Origin: Symsagittifera roscoffensis
Taxonomy: Eukaryota > Xenacoelomorpha > Acoela > Convolutidae
Length of the DNA: 64,000 bases
NCBI RefSeq assembly: GCF_963678635.1
Contig: NC_087068.1
Span: 54,716,467 to 54,780,466, forward strand
Direction: 5' to 3'
The first letter of the stretch is position 1; each line of letters begins with the position of its first letter. Positions 40,298-52,900 of the stretch are shown here, piece after piece. The position numbers and the translations under genes were made by a program. The notes under the pieces were generated by a model. That model was not told the DNA's origin, did not search any database, and saw only the letters and a list, made by a program, of their open reading frames with translations.

Positions 40298-41201
40298 TGT
40301 GCCAGTCGGTCATATTTGGAAGTTTGACCTTGAGAGAAGCAAAAAGCACTTGATTTTGGAGTGAAATTTAATTTTTCAAAATTTCGAATGGAACCTGTCA
40401 TGCACGATTTTCTCGCGATAACTGAAAATCAGAAAAGAGAAGTCAGAACGATCGAGTGACAATCGCGGGAAAGTTGCTAGAAAAATCAGTGGGAAATTGC
40501 TATTCGCAATTTCAGTAGCAATAATAATCGAGAGTAGAGCTGTCTCATCTAAAACAGAGACGAGCGCATTCCCACGAACTGGATTGTTGTGATTGGAGTA
40601 CTATTATTAACTGGACCAGAGTGAACCTTCGGTGGAAAGTTGGACAGCTAGAGTGTCCCAATGGTTCATGAGAATTTACAGTCTAGAGTAAAAACTTGTT
40701 CTTGTTATTAAAACTGACTAACATTAAACTCATTTTAGTTACTTTATTGATTCTTGAGTTGCTCACCGACTTATTTACTTCCTGGTTCTTGAGCGTGCTA
40801 CAATGTGAGTCGTAATTTAAATTTCTAGAGTGTGTTTTATAATTGTTATGTTGAGGTAAGGCGAGTTTTAGGTTGATCCATCTGAAATGGATCAAAGTTC
40901 CACTGTCTAATAAAAAGTAACTTAACGGATTGTTCCGACCCGGTTTTTAACGGCGTTCATGTATTTTGGGTATCTAGAGACCTAAGTATGGGGACGTTTC
41001 TAATTCTAGAGTGGGGGGATATTTTAGTAGTAGCCTTTAAGCTGTAACGGGTCGTAGTCTCATGTCACAAGCGAACCGAATTGGCTCCGACTGATTTGAG
41101 GTACAAAAACACAAGAGATAGTGTCCCTGACTCTTGAGCCAATGGTTATAGGGCCTATTTTTCTTAAGCCTCATGTGTGACTGCAGTAGACGAATGTTAC
41201 A
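40298..41201 (+). repeat. 3' LTR of the right element
   Basis: 904 bp, about six differences from 18081-18984; ends ATGTTACA directly before the resumed 25-bp minisatellite. Confidence 0.97.
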
Positions 41202-41260
41202 AAAATTAGTACCCCTCCGGATTGGCAAAATTGGGACCCCTCCGGATGGTAAAATTGGGT
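41202..41260. repeat. 25-bp minisatellite, right part
   Basis: Two decayed units (CCCCTCCGGATTGGCAAAA and CCCCTCCGGATGGTAAAA) continue the array interrupted at 18080. Confidence 0.85.
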
Positions 41261-41267
41261 TATATGT

Positions 41268-41466
41268 CAGTATTTAGACAACCGCGTATTCAGACTGGTC
41301 AGTATTTAGACAAATACTTTCAACCAATCAGAATCGAGACAAAGAAGAAGCTAATAAATATTTATTATTTATTTTGGATTATTTATGTCTTTTCTCGATT
41401 CTGATTGGTTCATACAGTATTTGTCTAAATACTGACGAGTATGAATACGCGGCTGTCTAAATACTG
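41268..41466. mobile_element. 199-bp foldback/MITE-like element
   Basis: Left arm 41268-41339 and right arm 41393-41466 are near-perfect inverted repeats: both begin CAGTATTTAGACA and share CCGCGTATTCA, CAGTATTTAGACAAATACT and CCAATCAGAATCGAGA. They are separated by an AT-rich loop of about 53 bp. No ORF. Structure is that of a non-autonomous DNA transposon of the foldback/MITE type; target duplications are not clear. Confidence 0.85.
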
Positions 41467-42054
41467 GCTGCACTCCGTAAAAATTGGGACCCTTTTTTTC
41501 TGATCTCTCTCCTAAAATGGCCGTTTTCGACGTTTCTCGGAAGTTTGACGTCACAAATCGAAATACACGTCACAAATCGAAATTTTAAAAATACCAGAAT
41601 ATCCCGACTTTCACAGTTTGTCTAATCGTTCAAATAACGTCGCTAAACTGCTAAAACTGCCAATTCTCAAGGTCAGCGGCTAATAATTGGAAATGGCCTT
41701 TTTTGTCAATTCTGGTCGAATGTCACAGTCAGTTTGATTAGAATCTGTTGGAGAACGAAATATCTCCAAAAACGAAATTTGTTGGAGAACGAAATATCTC
41801 CAAAAACGAAATTTCCAATAAATCGTTTTAAAGATAATGTAAGTTTCTGAGATACTCAAAAATTGCAATATTATTCATTTTGATTGTAAAACTCTTTTTA
41901 ACTGTAAATACTTTGACTTTTAGTTGTATATACCTGATGATGCTAGTTAAAGCGAAAACGTTCGTATTTTGATTAAAATTTTTTTGACTTATAGCTATTT
42001 TGAAGTTAATCCGAGCGTACTTTTGAATCTTGTCATAACCACTTTTAGACGAAA
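41467..42054. other. Intergenic sequence upstream of GOT2
   Basis: AT-rich. Holds a 34-bp tandem duplication (41747-41814) with an internal GGAGA/TCTCC inverted pair. CACTTTTAG at 42040-42048, 6 nt before the GOT2 start codon, looks like a splice acceptor. Confidence 0.5.
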
Positions 42055-43497
42055 ATGATTTCCTCGACTCGAAAAGTGATCTTGACATGCTCTGGCAGAG
42101 GCACACTCGGCGTAGCAAGAAACATGGCATGGTGGAGCCACCTAGAAATGGCACCACTTGATCCAATCGTGGGGTTGACTGAATTGTTCAAAGAGGATAG
42201 CAACCCGCAAAAAACCAATTTGGGAGTAGGTGCATACCGGGATGAAAATGGAAAACCATGGGTTCTTCCGTCTGTTAAAACTGCCGAAAAGAAAGTTATG
42301 GATGCCCAATTAGACAAAGAATATCTAGGCATTGTTGGTGACCAGGAATTCAACAAGTTGTCTATCAAACTTGCCTTGGGTGCTGACAATCCTGCGCTTG
42401 AAAGAACCACGACGGTCCAAGCCTTATCAGGAACTGGTGCACTCCGAGTGTCAGCAAATTTTCTGAAAAAATTCAACCCTAAGGCCATTTGGCTACCTGT
42501 TCCTAGTTGGGGAAACCACACTCCAATTTTCGGCCACGCAGGATTGGAAGTTAAAGGTTACCGATATTACAACGAGAAGACTATTGGTTTGGATGTTTCT
42601 GGAATGCTTGACGCAATTTCCAAGATCCCAGAAGGAGATACCATTCTGCTCCATCCCTCCGCGCATAACCCCACCGGAGTTGATCCTTCGAAGGAAGAAT
42701 GGCAACAGATTGAAGAAGTGGTCGCAGCCCGAAAACTGTTCCCACTTTTTGACATGGCATATCAAGTATGTCTTGATTCCACCAATTCGTAAACTGGCGT
42801 TATTTGAAAAACTTATTGGTTTACATATTCATTTAGGGTTTTGCGAGTGGAGACATTGACCGTGATGCCTTCCCTGTTCGACACTTTGTTGAGAAAGGAC
42901 ACTCGGTAGCGCTCACTCAAAGCTACTCCAAAAACATGGGTTTGTATGGCCTCCGTGTTGGTGCTCTGAGCTTCGTATGTGAAAGTGCAGAGGAAGCCAA
43001 ACGAGTAGAATCTCAGGTAAGTGTTGTGGTTTCTTTGTGAAAACTTAAATGATAGCTTAGTCTTGAGCATTTGAGTCATCCAGAAATCAGGCGATTTTGA
43101 TAATTTTGAACACCAATTTGTTCAGGTGAAAATCATCATCAGACCAATGTATAGTATGCCTCCCAGTCATGGTGTCCGAATTGCGAAGACTATCATGAGT
43201 GATCCCTCTCTCAGGTCAGAATGGACGGGAGATGTGAAGACGATGGCCAACCGCATCATTGGCATGCGACACGCGCTCGTCGATGGTCTCAAGAAGCAAG
43301 GTAGCAGCCGCGATTGGTCTCACATCACAAATCAGATCGGAATGTTCTGTTTTACAGGTCTTAATCCAGACCAAGTGCTGAAAATGCGAGAGGACTATTC
43401 GATCTATATGACCAAAGATGGTCGTGTATCGGTGGCAGGGTTGACACCCAAAAATGTAGAATATGTAGCACAAGCTCTTCACAATGTATCGAAATGA
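42055..43497 (+). CDS. GOT2: Aspartate aminotransferase, mitochondrial (3 exons)
   Basis: Exons 42055-42765, 42837-43016 and 43126-43497 join in frame to 419 aa plus stop, close to the usual 420-430. The enzyme exchanges amino groups between aspartate/2-oxoglutarate and oxaloacetate/glutamate in the mitochondrial matrix and serves the malate-aspartate shuttle. Visible are an N-terminal segment rich in Arg/Ser/Thr without acids (matrix targeting), [36 protein letters not shown] across the first splice junction, and [16 protein letters not shown] with the PLP-binding lysine. Introns are GT-AG and under 110 bp. The ATG is preceded within 6 nt by an acceptor-like CACTTTTAG. No clear AATAAA was seen downstream. 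Confidence 0.96.
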
Positions 43498-43923
43498 ATG
43501 AAGGGTTATCCTTGACATGAATCTGAACTAACAGAACTTGATTGTAATCTGATGTCATATGAGTGTAATGGAGCGCTGAGAAGATATGATCATTTTATAC
43601 TGAAATATACCAAATTATTCTCAAGTGATTGCTGTACCTTGATGCAGATAGAAGATGACTTGATGTCGCTAGAGCTGAGTCTGTCATGAATATTGATATA
43701 AAATGGCAGTTTTAAAGTTTTATTTGAAGTGATTAACGCTGGTGTTAATTTAATAATTAGTTCTACTGTCTATTTTTCAACTCAAGTCTATTTCTTCATA
43801 TCATGATCAAACTAAATAGATAAAAGTCTAATGGCTTCTTGAATTTGAATACTAGATTTTTTATCCGTTGAGGTTGCAACATAGTTTAATTTCAAATAGA
43901 CCCGATTTGCAAGATTTGTGGCT
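43498..43923. other. Intergenic gap between GOT2 and THOC1
   Basis: 426 bp, AT-rich, no ORF or repeat recognised. It must contain the GOT2 3' end and the THOC1 5' end. An in-frame TAG at 43897 precedes the THOC1 ATG. Confidence 0.5.
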
Positions 43924-46900
43924 ATGCAAAAAATTTCTTCCTTTTCAGAATTCATAATGAATAAAGAATCCAGTTCGACCGCAGTTAGTCGGTTTTACTC
44001 GGAACTCATGACTACTTTTCTTAGAGATCCTAAGTCTTGTAACATCATTGCAAAACCTCCTCAGGGAAGCCTGATTGAAGCAGACCTGAAGAGTATATGT
44101 GAACAATCATTGAGAGATGCGCTATATTCTAACGTAAAAATGAAGAATCTTGGATTATCCGGATGTCTGGGAGTTATCGAGGCCTCGATCCAGCTTGTCA
44201 ACTTGAACCAATGCGCACACAATTTACCTTTTGTCCTGCTAGAAGACATGTTTGAATGTATAACAGTATCTGAGTGTGAAAATGCATTCAGTTTTGTTGA
44301 AATTAAGATAGACAGTGAGTTTAAATGCTATATATAACACTTTTTTCGTAATAGTTACTGAACCCATTACTTGAATCGTAATCGACGATCAGATGTGTAA
44401 AAAGAACTTTATTTCCTTGTTTAGCGTGGAGAAGCGAAAGTATGTTATCTGCTGGGAAGAACTATTTACTACGAATGTGCAACAATCTGTTGCGACGGCT
44501 TTCGACATTCAGAAATACAGTTCTGTGTGGGCGAATCCAGCTATTCCTGGCACAACTTTTACCCCTGGACGAGAAAAGTGCTCTCAATATCATGGGCGCA
44601 TTTAACTTGGATAATGTCACGAGTTTCGCGACGGACCCGGAAGTTAACGAGGAAACTTTCGCACATATCTTGAATGACTCGACGTAATTATGCACTTTTT
44701 CTTGGCCTTTTATTCCTACATTAGTAACTAAAAAATCTGACGCTGAAATTCATTATTGGGTTCCTTACTGTCTTAGGAATAATGATTCAATGGACACTGA
44801 CGCTTCAACAAAAGCTAAAGACCGTGCAATTGACTACAATCTCTACAAGAAGTTCTGGTCGCTTCAAGACTATTTCCGAAACCCCAACCAGTGCTACGAC
44901 AAACAGAAATGGGCGGCATTCACAACCAATGCCTCAACTGTTCTGAAGATATTTGCACAGCATAAGTTGGAAAATGTGGCCATGCGAACTGTGACGGGTG
45001 GACCAGACTCGGATGAAGAAAACGTGTACTTCCCTAAAAATCTCACCAGGTTAGCGAGCACTAGTCAAACTTGCGAGATACAAATAAGTAGTTGTCAGGA
45101 AAGGGTGTTTTTTTGTAAACGCTTTTTAAATGTTTGCTTGTCAATTGAACCAGTTAAATGTACATTTCATTTTGCGACCTGATTACACTAGAGAAGCGTA
45201 TTATACTATTACGAAAAAAAATCTTTTTCTCAATCCTAAGTCGCAAATAAAAGCGCTCATTTGGTGACACTTTGGTATTTTTCAATTTCATGATATTTAC
45301 GCAAGAAAAGCTTGTATTATAGTATGAACTATCTTTTTTTTCCAGCCCAAGTCGCAAATATTGTTGCGGTGCAAATGTTGCGACAAAATGTGTTCATTTT
45401 GATCAATAACCAGCTATTAAGTACAGCCAATGCTAAGGGTATTAACACAGACTATTATATTACAAATAGCTTTTTAGCTTCAAAGTATCTTGGATCTGTA
45501 ACGTAGAGGTAGGGAAGGAAAGCCACATCAAAATAAGAGGGATCGAACCTGGGCAGGGACGGATGTTCTTGATGAACTTCTTATACTAGTCAAAATGCGT
45601 CCGCTCTGTAAATTGAGGCATGTTAGTTGATATATATTTTTTCAAATTGACTGGTACTGCATCATAATTGGCTTGCGTCACTCCGCAATCATGCACACTC
45701 ATAATTGGCGTGCGTCATTTAAGAAATTTTGTAGACTTCTAGCATTATCGGTCATATTTTTGCTTGTGTATGCGAAGTGCAATTTCGCCTCTGTTTTAAG
45801 CTTTTTTAAGCATAAACAATTTTACTGCATATGTTGCTGCTTTATTTTTGGCTAGTGTTATGTCTTGTTTGAAAAAAAAAACATGTATTATGAAAATGTA
45901 TGGGATTTGTTTTTTTTTCGGGTCTTTGGAAAGTTTTAGCTTTTTGTGCAGAAATTTCATTTTTCTCAAAAACTACTGTACCGATTTTCAAAAAATGCTA
46001 CCAATGGAAAACCGGCTGGTCTTCTATGCGCCCGCTAATTTACCTCACGTTCTACGTCCTTCGAAAGTTTCCGTAGGCGATTTAGTTTTTGTTTTTCAGT
46101 CTATTTTGAACAAATGAATTCGACTGCATGTTTAGTGATTTTCAGCAGTAAACTCGAATTCTAGCATACTACGAGCAATGATTGTAATGATAACTCTTAT
46201 AAAAGGTTTTGGTTGTTGTTGTTGTAGCTAGGTATATAGGTCTTGGTGATTTTTTTTCAGGAAAGTCTTAAAATTTGTTCAGGCTCAGTTTCAATTTATC
46301 GCGGTTTGATTTTTGATTATTTTTTAAGTTTTGTTCATTTCTTTTGTTAAAATAAAGGCAAACTCCACTATCGACCAGTAAAAGTATAAAGGTCACGAAA
46401 ATTGTGATCGATTTCATATTCTAATTTAGCTAAGTATATAGGTCTTGGTGATTTTTTTTTCAGGAAAAAGTTTACAATTTTGTTCAGGCTCCAATTTCTT
46501 GTTTCGCGATTTGATTTTTTGGTTGATATGTAAGTTCAGTTCGTTTCTTATGTTAAAATAAAGGCAAACTCAACTATCGAACATTAAAAGTAAAAAGGTC
46601 ACAAAAAACGTGATCGATTTCTAATTTCGAAAATGGAATTGATTTATCAGATTTCCCACAGAAACACAAATTTTACCTATTGATCCAGTTTCCTCAAATT
46701 GGTTTATTTTTATCAAAAAACCTTAATCGTAAGTTAATCGTGAACTTCGAAGTTCTTGAAGGGCATACGTTTTTTGTTCAAAATTCGAAAGTTGAAGTTT
46801 TTTTGAAAAACAAAAAGTCAGTTTTTTTTCTGTTTCATTGCGTTCATTACTTTTTTCCAACTGTCAGTTGGCTACGTTTATTGAAATTCATTAATTTCAT

Positions 46901-49900
46901 TCGTTTATTGAATTTCATTAATTGAAATTCTTTTCATTAAGCTAGGAAATGTAGTTCAAGATTTTTTTACTTGAGGGTTGAGCCTAAGTTAGTTTATAGT
47001 GCTCCTGGCTTCTTGAAATTCAAAGGCAGCTTTTATTCACAGTTGGGCCAGCAAGTCTCTTGTAATCGGGACCTAGACTTCCCCGGTAAACGACTTTTCT
47101 TACAAATCTGAAGTTGAAATTAAAGTTACTTTTAGTGAGCCTCAGAAATTTCGAGACTCCTTCCCAATCGGCCTAGAGGTAACGAAGGTGTTTCTACACC
47201 CTCAGGTTCAAGTCCCGGCGGGACTTTAGTTTGTCCGCCCTTTGAAGTATTGGACTTTTTCAAAATCAGATAGTTTTTGTTGCAAAAGTTCAGTTTTTAA
47301 TACTTAATTGCTCAAAACTTTTTTTATGACATTAATTTTTATGGTATTTTTTGTTTCGGCCTATTTAGCGTCTAACCACGCATTGTCGGCTCAGTGGCCG
47401 GTCGGCAAAATTTACAAACTTTTTTGTCCTGTTTTTTTTCTTGACTGTTTTTCCCAATTTTTCGATTTTGTTATTTCCGACTGATTTTCTATCTATTCGC
47501 TATCTTGCAATGATATGCTTGCTTTGTATCGCAAGTGTGCAGTGCTCCGTTTCGCCTCTGTGTTTTTCTCTTTTTTTGTCAGCTTCAAAACATTTCCATG
47601 AAATTACAATTTTTTTGTAAGTTGGTTGAAAATTTGTAGTTCGAGTTTCTAGTTCAGCATTTTGTTAAATAGATCACAATCATTTGTTGGCTTGAGTTAT
47701 AATAAATTCGAATCCAGCGTCTTATTCTGCGCACTTGGAATGGAGGTAACGTCCATGTCTGGCGTTACTATACTTGATTTTAAGTTTGTCACTTAGAGCT
47801 TATTTGGGTGTGATTTTGGAGAAAGAAGGGGATGAAGGCGAGCTTGGAAAAAACTGCGAGTGCTTTTATGACTAATAAAAAGCAATTTGATTGGGTGTCC
47901 ATACTAATTCAACTTTCATGGTCTACCGTGTAATGTAGTCTATCCATTTTTTTCTCGAAACAAGCATTTTTCTCATAATTTTTCGAAATCTAAATTTTGA
48001 CGCAAAGAACTTGTAGTCCTGTTGTTGTTTTTAGTCCGACGCAAAGAGCTTCGATTTGGTTTCACGACAGGCCCCTTGTGCTTTTTAAAAAACCAAAATT
48101 GGGGATGGGGGACCGAATTTAAGCCGTAGATAGTTCAGACTCTTCGAGTTAATCGAAACATGAACCAAAATTATGATAATATCGATATGATAAAAGGAGA
48201 TAACTCACACCTGTAAGGGTTTTAGCTTTAAACAAGGCAAAAATATTTTTGGGGTTGTTAATTTGGTAAAAGTTATCAAGGTGCTTTTGATTAGTTACAA
48301 CTACTATCTTGATAATCACGTACAGAGTTGGCGACGAGGTGTCTATAGTGACGACGTTTATTACGAAACCCGAGCTCGTGTTTTTTTTCTATCTGATTGT
48401 TCAACAAAACTAGACTTTTTGAATTGAAAGCTGGTTTAAAAAATTATAAGACAGAATTGTTTGTGGAACTTCAAGATAGAGGTAGTTGAGTCGTTAAAAG
48501 ATGTCCCTTAGCATTGCTTCGGGGCTTTAGTCCTCTGAGTCCACGAACTTTGAAGTCTCTCTGATTAGCTCCGTGGCCGTTCCCACTTAGAGACGGGAGT
48601 GTCAGCGTGTATCCATTGGGTTCGGGTGTCTGGTACCCGATGTTGGGTTTGAATGCTCCGCCTGTTTTGGGCCTGTTGGGTTCGTCCAGTCGCCAAGCGC
48701 GTCTCATCATGAGGTCGAAGTAGGCGTCGTTGTCAACTGACGCACTAATGCCTGAAAAATCATTTTTGGAAACATAAAGTTTGTTCAAGAAAAGTCTGTT
48801 CAAGCAAAATCATGATTTTTTTTAACAAAAGAATCAACTCGCAAGAAATGCAATTAAGCCAAATAAAAGTGCGTTATTAGATGCTGAGCATGTTTATGAT
48901 GTTGTTCACATATGTCTTCGGAAAGTGAAGCTTAAATGTTTGTGGATTGAAGGTTACAATTGTTTCCCAGGTCTCACTGTACTTTTTAAGTTATCACTGA
49001 GGATGGAGTAAATATGTCCATAATTGTCTTGTCTGCCAGTTACCTGCGTAGTAGCTGATGAACTCCTCCTTCGTGACAGTGCCGTCTCGGTTGTCGGGGG
49101 AGTCGAACTTGTCCAGGAACTCCCTCAGCAACTCATCCTCCCCCATCTCACCCGTCTTGTACCTGTCATCCTGCGTGACGTCATAAACACCCTGCAACGA
49201 AAAAAGTTCACAGGTCATTGATCTATTGTATTGGTTGGAAAAGATGAAACATAGTTAGCTCTGAATATCGGAGAGCAAACGTTGCCGTTTCTTTATTCCA
49301 GTTTTTCAGTGGGTATACCACGAATTAATATGTTTTAGAGTTACAGTTAAAGGACAAAATTAAAAGGTACTTCTTAAACCCTTGGTTCGTTAGTTTTTTT
49401 TGCGTTCTTTTTTGCAACAAGTTTTGATTTTCCGATTTTTCTACAAAATACGAGAAAGTAACCTTTTGCCTCAAAAATGGCGAATGTTGGCGCGATCAGA
49501 AAAATTCAGAATGGAAAAAAAAATCAAATAGTGGCAAAGGTTGAGATTAAAATCTAATATGAACGAATTTATTGTAGTTGCTGTAAACCTGACAGGTAGC
49601 GTTGCATTTTAAGGGGTGTGTTCTTCAAGCTGATTTTTAACAGATCCCTCATGTACTAGATAATAGGAAATAGTTGTATGAAATAATTTATTTGCCATGC
49701 TCTTTACCTTTAAATCGTCTATTTCGATAGTGCCGTTGTCGTTCTGGTCTAGTTTTTTGAAAGCCTTCTCGACTAAGACTATTCTCTTTTTGTTGAGTGT
49801 ATTGCCTCTGATTTTGACCAAGAATTCGTCGAAGTTGAGGCTACCACTACCATCTTTATCTATGGCCTTGAAAGCCGCTTCTAGATCTTGTTTGCCAAGA

Positions 49901-52900
49901 GTCAACCCAATGTCTCTCACACCTGAAATGACCTCAGGAATTCGAATTAGTAATCACGTTTTGCAAAGGAGTAATAATAACTCGAATAAGTGAAAGATGA
50001 AACGATCATTTGACTATGAGTTCAAACAAAATAGTTTGTTCAAGTAAAGCATGCTTAATATAGTATCGAATAAGAAGCAAAACACGATATTTAATCCTTT
50101 GAATTGGCTTTTTGACGAACTTTCTAGTATTTTTAGGCTCTCTTTGAAAAGAATTGCCTTTTTTGTAGAAGAAAATGCAATGAAAAAATGGTATTTCAGT
50201 TAGAAGATCTCGAGATGTGCCTGTTTTATATTTGCCCCGAATATAAGGCACAGTTGCACGTAAAATATGTTCGGAAGTACCTTTGCAGAATTCTTTGTAG
50301 TCTAATTGCTGGTCCCCTGAATCATCGAAGTTGCGGAACACTCTTCCCAGGTCTCGGATCCCTGCAGCTCCTCTGCTTAGACACTGCCATCTGATCTTGT
50401 CTATGGGGTCCCTCGCTTTCTTTACCTCCTCTAGTGCTTTTTTCTTCAGCTCAGCCTCGTGGCGAGCAGTTGCCGCCATTTAAACCGTTCTTCAGTTGAA
50501 ATATAAATCTTTATTTGAAAAGAGACAAACGGTGATTTTGAAAAAATAGTATATAGCGTAAATATGAGTTGTGATTAAAGAAAATCGTTGGCTGTATTTT
50601 GCAAAACAGCGTTTTTTGCGTGGTATACTGTATATTGAATGTATTACTATAATCTTATGCGCTGCGTTTAAGCGTATTTTTGGACTGTTGAATTATTCAA
50701 ACACGTGCAGGTGGTTTGTGATAAAGCTATATAGCTCTAATTGATGGTAGGAAAAAATTCAAGGACACACCAAAAAAACTTCGCAGACAAAAAATAGCTG
50801 TTTCTATAGTCTTGCTCCTTGACCACACCATTCTATAGTCCTGCGTTCGAATTTTTTCCGTGCCCCCATCGACGGTGATATTTCTTCCACTCCTACCCTA
50901 AATCTGAGTACTGAAAAAATGTCATTTTATGGTTTCGGCAGAGAGTTAAAAACTGAAATGGCGGCTCGTTGACAAAAGTTTGATAGGGGAAATGGTAAAA
51001 AGATTGAAGAAAAACTCATTGTGGAAATAAGTTCGCTATTGTCGCGAATGCGTTATAAATTTTTTTGCAATCAATTTATTTTAAATTGTTTGAATGAATT
51101 CCTGATTATTTTAGCGAGAAGCTGTTCGACCTGCAGTTGGGAGACGTGAACTTCAGGAGACATGTGTTGGTTCAGATGCTCGTTCTGTTCCAGTATCTAC
51201 TCATGAAGGACGTCAAGTTCAAACCAGCCTCCTGCCAGTCTGCCCCTGATGACATGGTCTCTTGGGTCAACTCCAATCAGGAAAAGGTAACGCTAATAAG
51301 CAAGAACAGTAGAATTCAAAATAATGTAAGCAGTAGAATCCCAAACAGAGAAAACAAGTTTTTTAAAAACGAGTTACAAAACGGATTTTTTTTTGGAAGT
51401 TTTTTTTTGTAGTGAGATCTTCTGTCTAATAAACCTTGGCGTGATTGGCTTTTTATTCAGAAACAATAGGAAGTGCAGAAAACTTAGAAAGATTTTTTTT
51501 GAAAATGTGTTTTAGGAAATGATTTGAATTTTCCTAAAACACTAGGAAGGCCCAGAAATCATTTGGGTCATTTTCAAAAAAAAGAGTAAAAATCCGAGGT
51601 CCGAACCTGTAATTGACAATGGCCAATTTGAGGTAGCCAGAGCAACATTTTGGCAGAATTAATTTGGCAGCAATTTTTCATAACTTCGTTGCTGGAAATA
51701 TTATATATATTTTTGTAAAATAATTGTTTTAACGAACAAATTCATCAAATAGCCCCTTTGAGTCGAAGTAAAGTATTTAGTTGAACATGAGAGTTTTGCT
51801 GAAAGTTGTAGTCTAAAAAGTACTCTGTCAGTATAATTTCTGTTTAATATCAGCTTCAGTTTAATATCAGCTCGGAATTTGTTGTTTGTTATAATCTTAC
51901 ATATTGAAATTTTAGGTCTACGCATTGCTACAGGAATCTCCGCCAAATGGCGACTTACTTGTGAAGACATTGAAACACATTCTGAACAGAGAACAGATCT
52001 GGAATTCTTGGAAGAATGCCGGATGTCCAGCATACGTGAAAGCGAATGCGGAAAGGGAGATCATCACGGAGAGTCCGGCGGCTGGAACCACTACGAAAGC
52101 GAGAACTAGGAGGACATATATCGGGGATAGTTTCGCGGCTCTAAGAGAGGACGGGGCCCCACCCTCTAAAAAACTCAACCTGGGCAAGTTTTTTTTCAAT
52201 TTATTCAACCTGTAAAGATATACTAGTAGCTTAGTCATTTCACTGGGTTAAGAAGTCGTTTCAGCGAGAAGATTCAAATAATGGTCAACAAATATTGAAA
52301 ACCGTAGACTTTGGAAATTGTTTACCGGGATAAGACTGCAAGCTTTTCTAGTGGGAAGTGCATTTAGCTGCTTTTAGAATGATTCCTTAGTTAAATGGAT
52401 GCTGTTTTTTATCCTATGCTAAAATAGTCTTTTCAGTCATTTAAATCAATGCTCATCAAAAGCAACAATACCATTGGTTTTTGTCCCTAGCGATGAGCAA
52501 AATTTTGAGCGATGTTTGGGTGTGGTCAAGTTTATTTGATCTCGAATCAACTATCAAACAGGCGTTCGATCCATTGAAGGGTAGTACTTATTTACAAATA
52601 AAAAATGTTAAGTAGGCGTTTTAATTTGTCTTCTGGACGTAATAATTGTCTGTCAACTGAAAGATCAATTTTTTCCCCTGGAATGCATAGGAAATGGTTA
52701 GTAATGTCTCCATGCTGCCATCTGTGTTTTTTAAATCTGGAGATTTGGTTTCAAAACCCGTTGTCTCCAAGTGATTTTTTGTCGACGTTTTTTTCAGATT
52801 TCTTGATTTTCTTTCTATATCATGTTTGAAACCTTTGCTGCGCTTATTGCAAGCGTTATCACATCGGAATATAGACTTTTTTCGGGTTATCAATTAGTTT

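Larger units (their letters stand above)
18081..41201 (+). mobile_element. Complete giant Ty3/Gypsy-type LTR retrotransposon, right copy (23.1 kb)
   Basis: Bounded by two 904-bp direct LTRs starting TGTGCCAGTC and ending ATGTTACA, with about six differences by eye, hence young. Internal order: primer-binding site, 2.7-kb leader, gag, pol (protease, RT, RNase H, integrase, macro-like domain), ORF3 (SGNH hydrolase), ORF4, ORF5, short 3' region and a polypurine tract touching the 3' LTR. Domain order RT-RNase H-integrase is that of Ty3/Gypsy; typical members are 5-10 kb with two ORFs, so this one is several times larger. Insertion is into a 25-bp minisatellite. The flanks are A-rich (GGCAAA on the left, AAAATT on the right), so a short target duplication is likely but cannot be delimited. 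Confidence 0.95.
45050..48470. other. THOC1 intron 3, proximal part
   Basis: AT-rich, no coding exon found. Contains repeat-family fragments (45180-45270, 45775-45800), a tandem duplication of about 210 bp (46217-46425 and 46431-46635), a copy of the interspersed family (to about 46890), and a tRNA-like SINE head (47165-47226). Confidence 0.55.

Noticed and set aside
18081-41201. Endogenous retrovirus with an envelope gene among ORF3-ORF5
   Set aside because: No signal peptide, furin-like site or fusion-peptide pattern with a single anchor was seen; the recognised ORF3 domains are enzymatic.
41905-41970. Possible end of a LINE or Penelope-type element (CTGATGATGCTAG followed by AAAACGTTCG)
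   Set aside because: Resembles a motif often seen at retroelement ends, but only a short stretch is present and no coding part is near.
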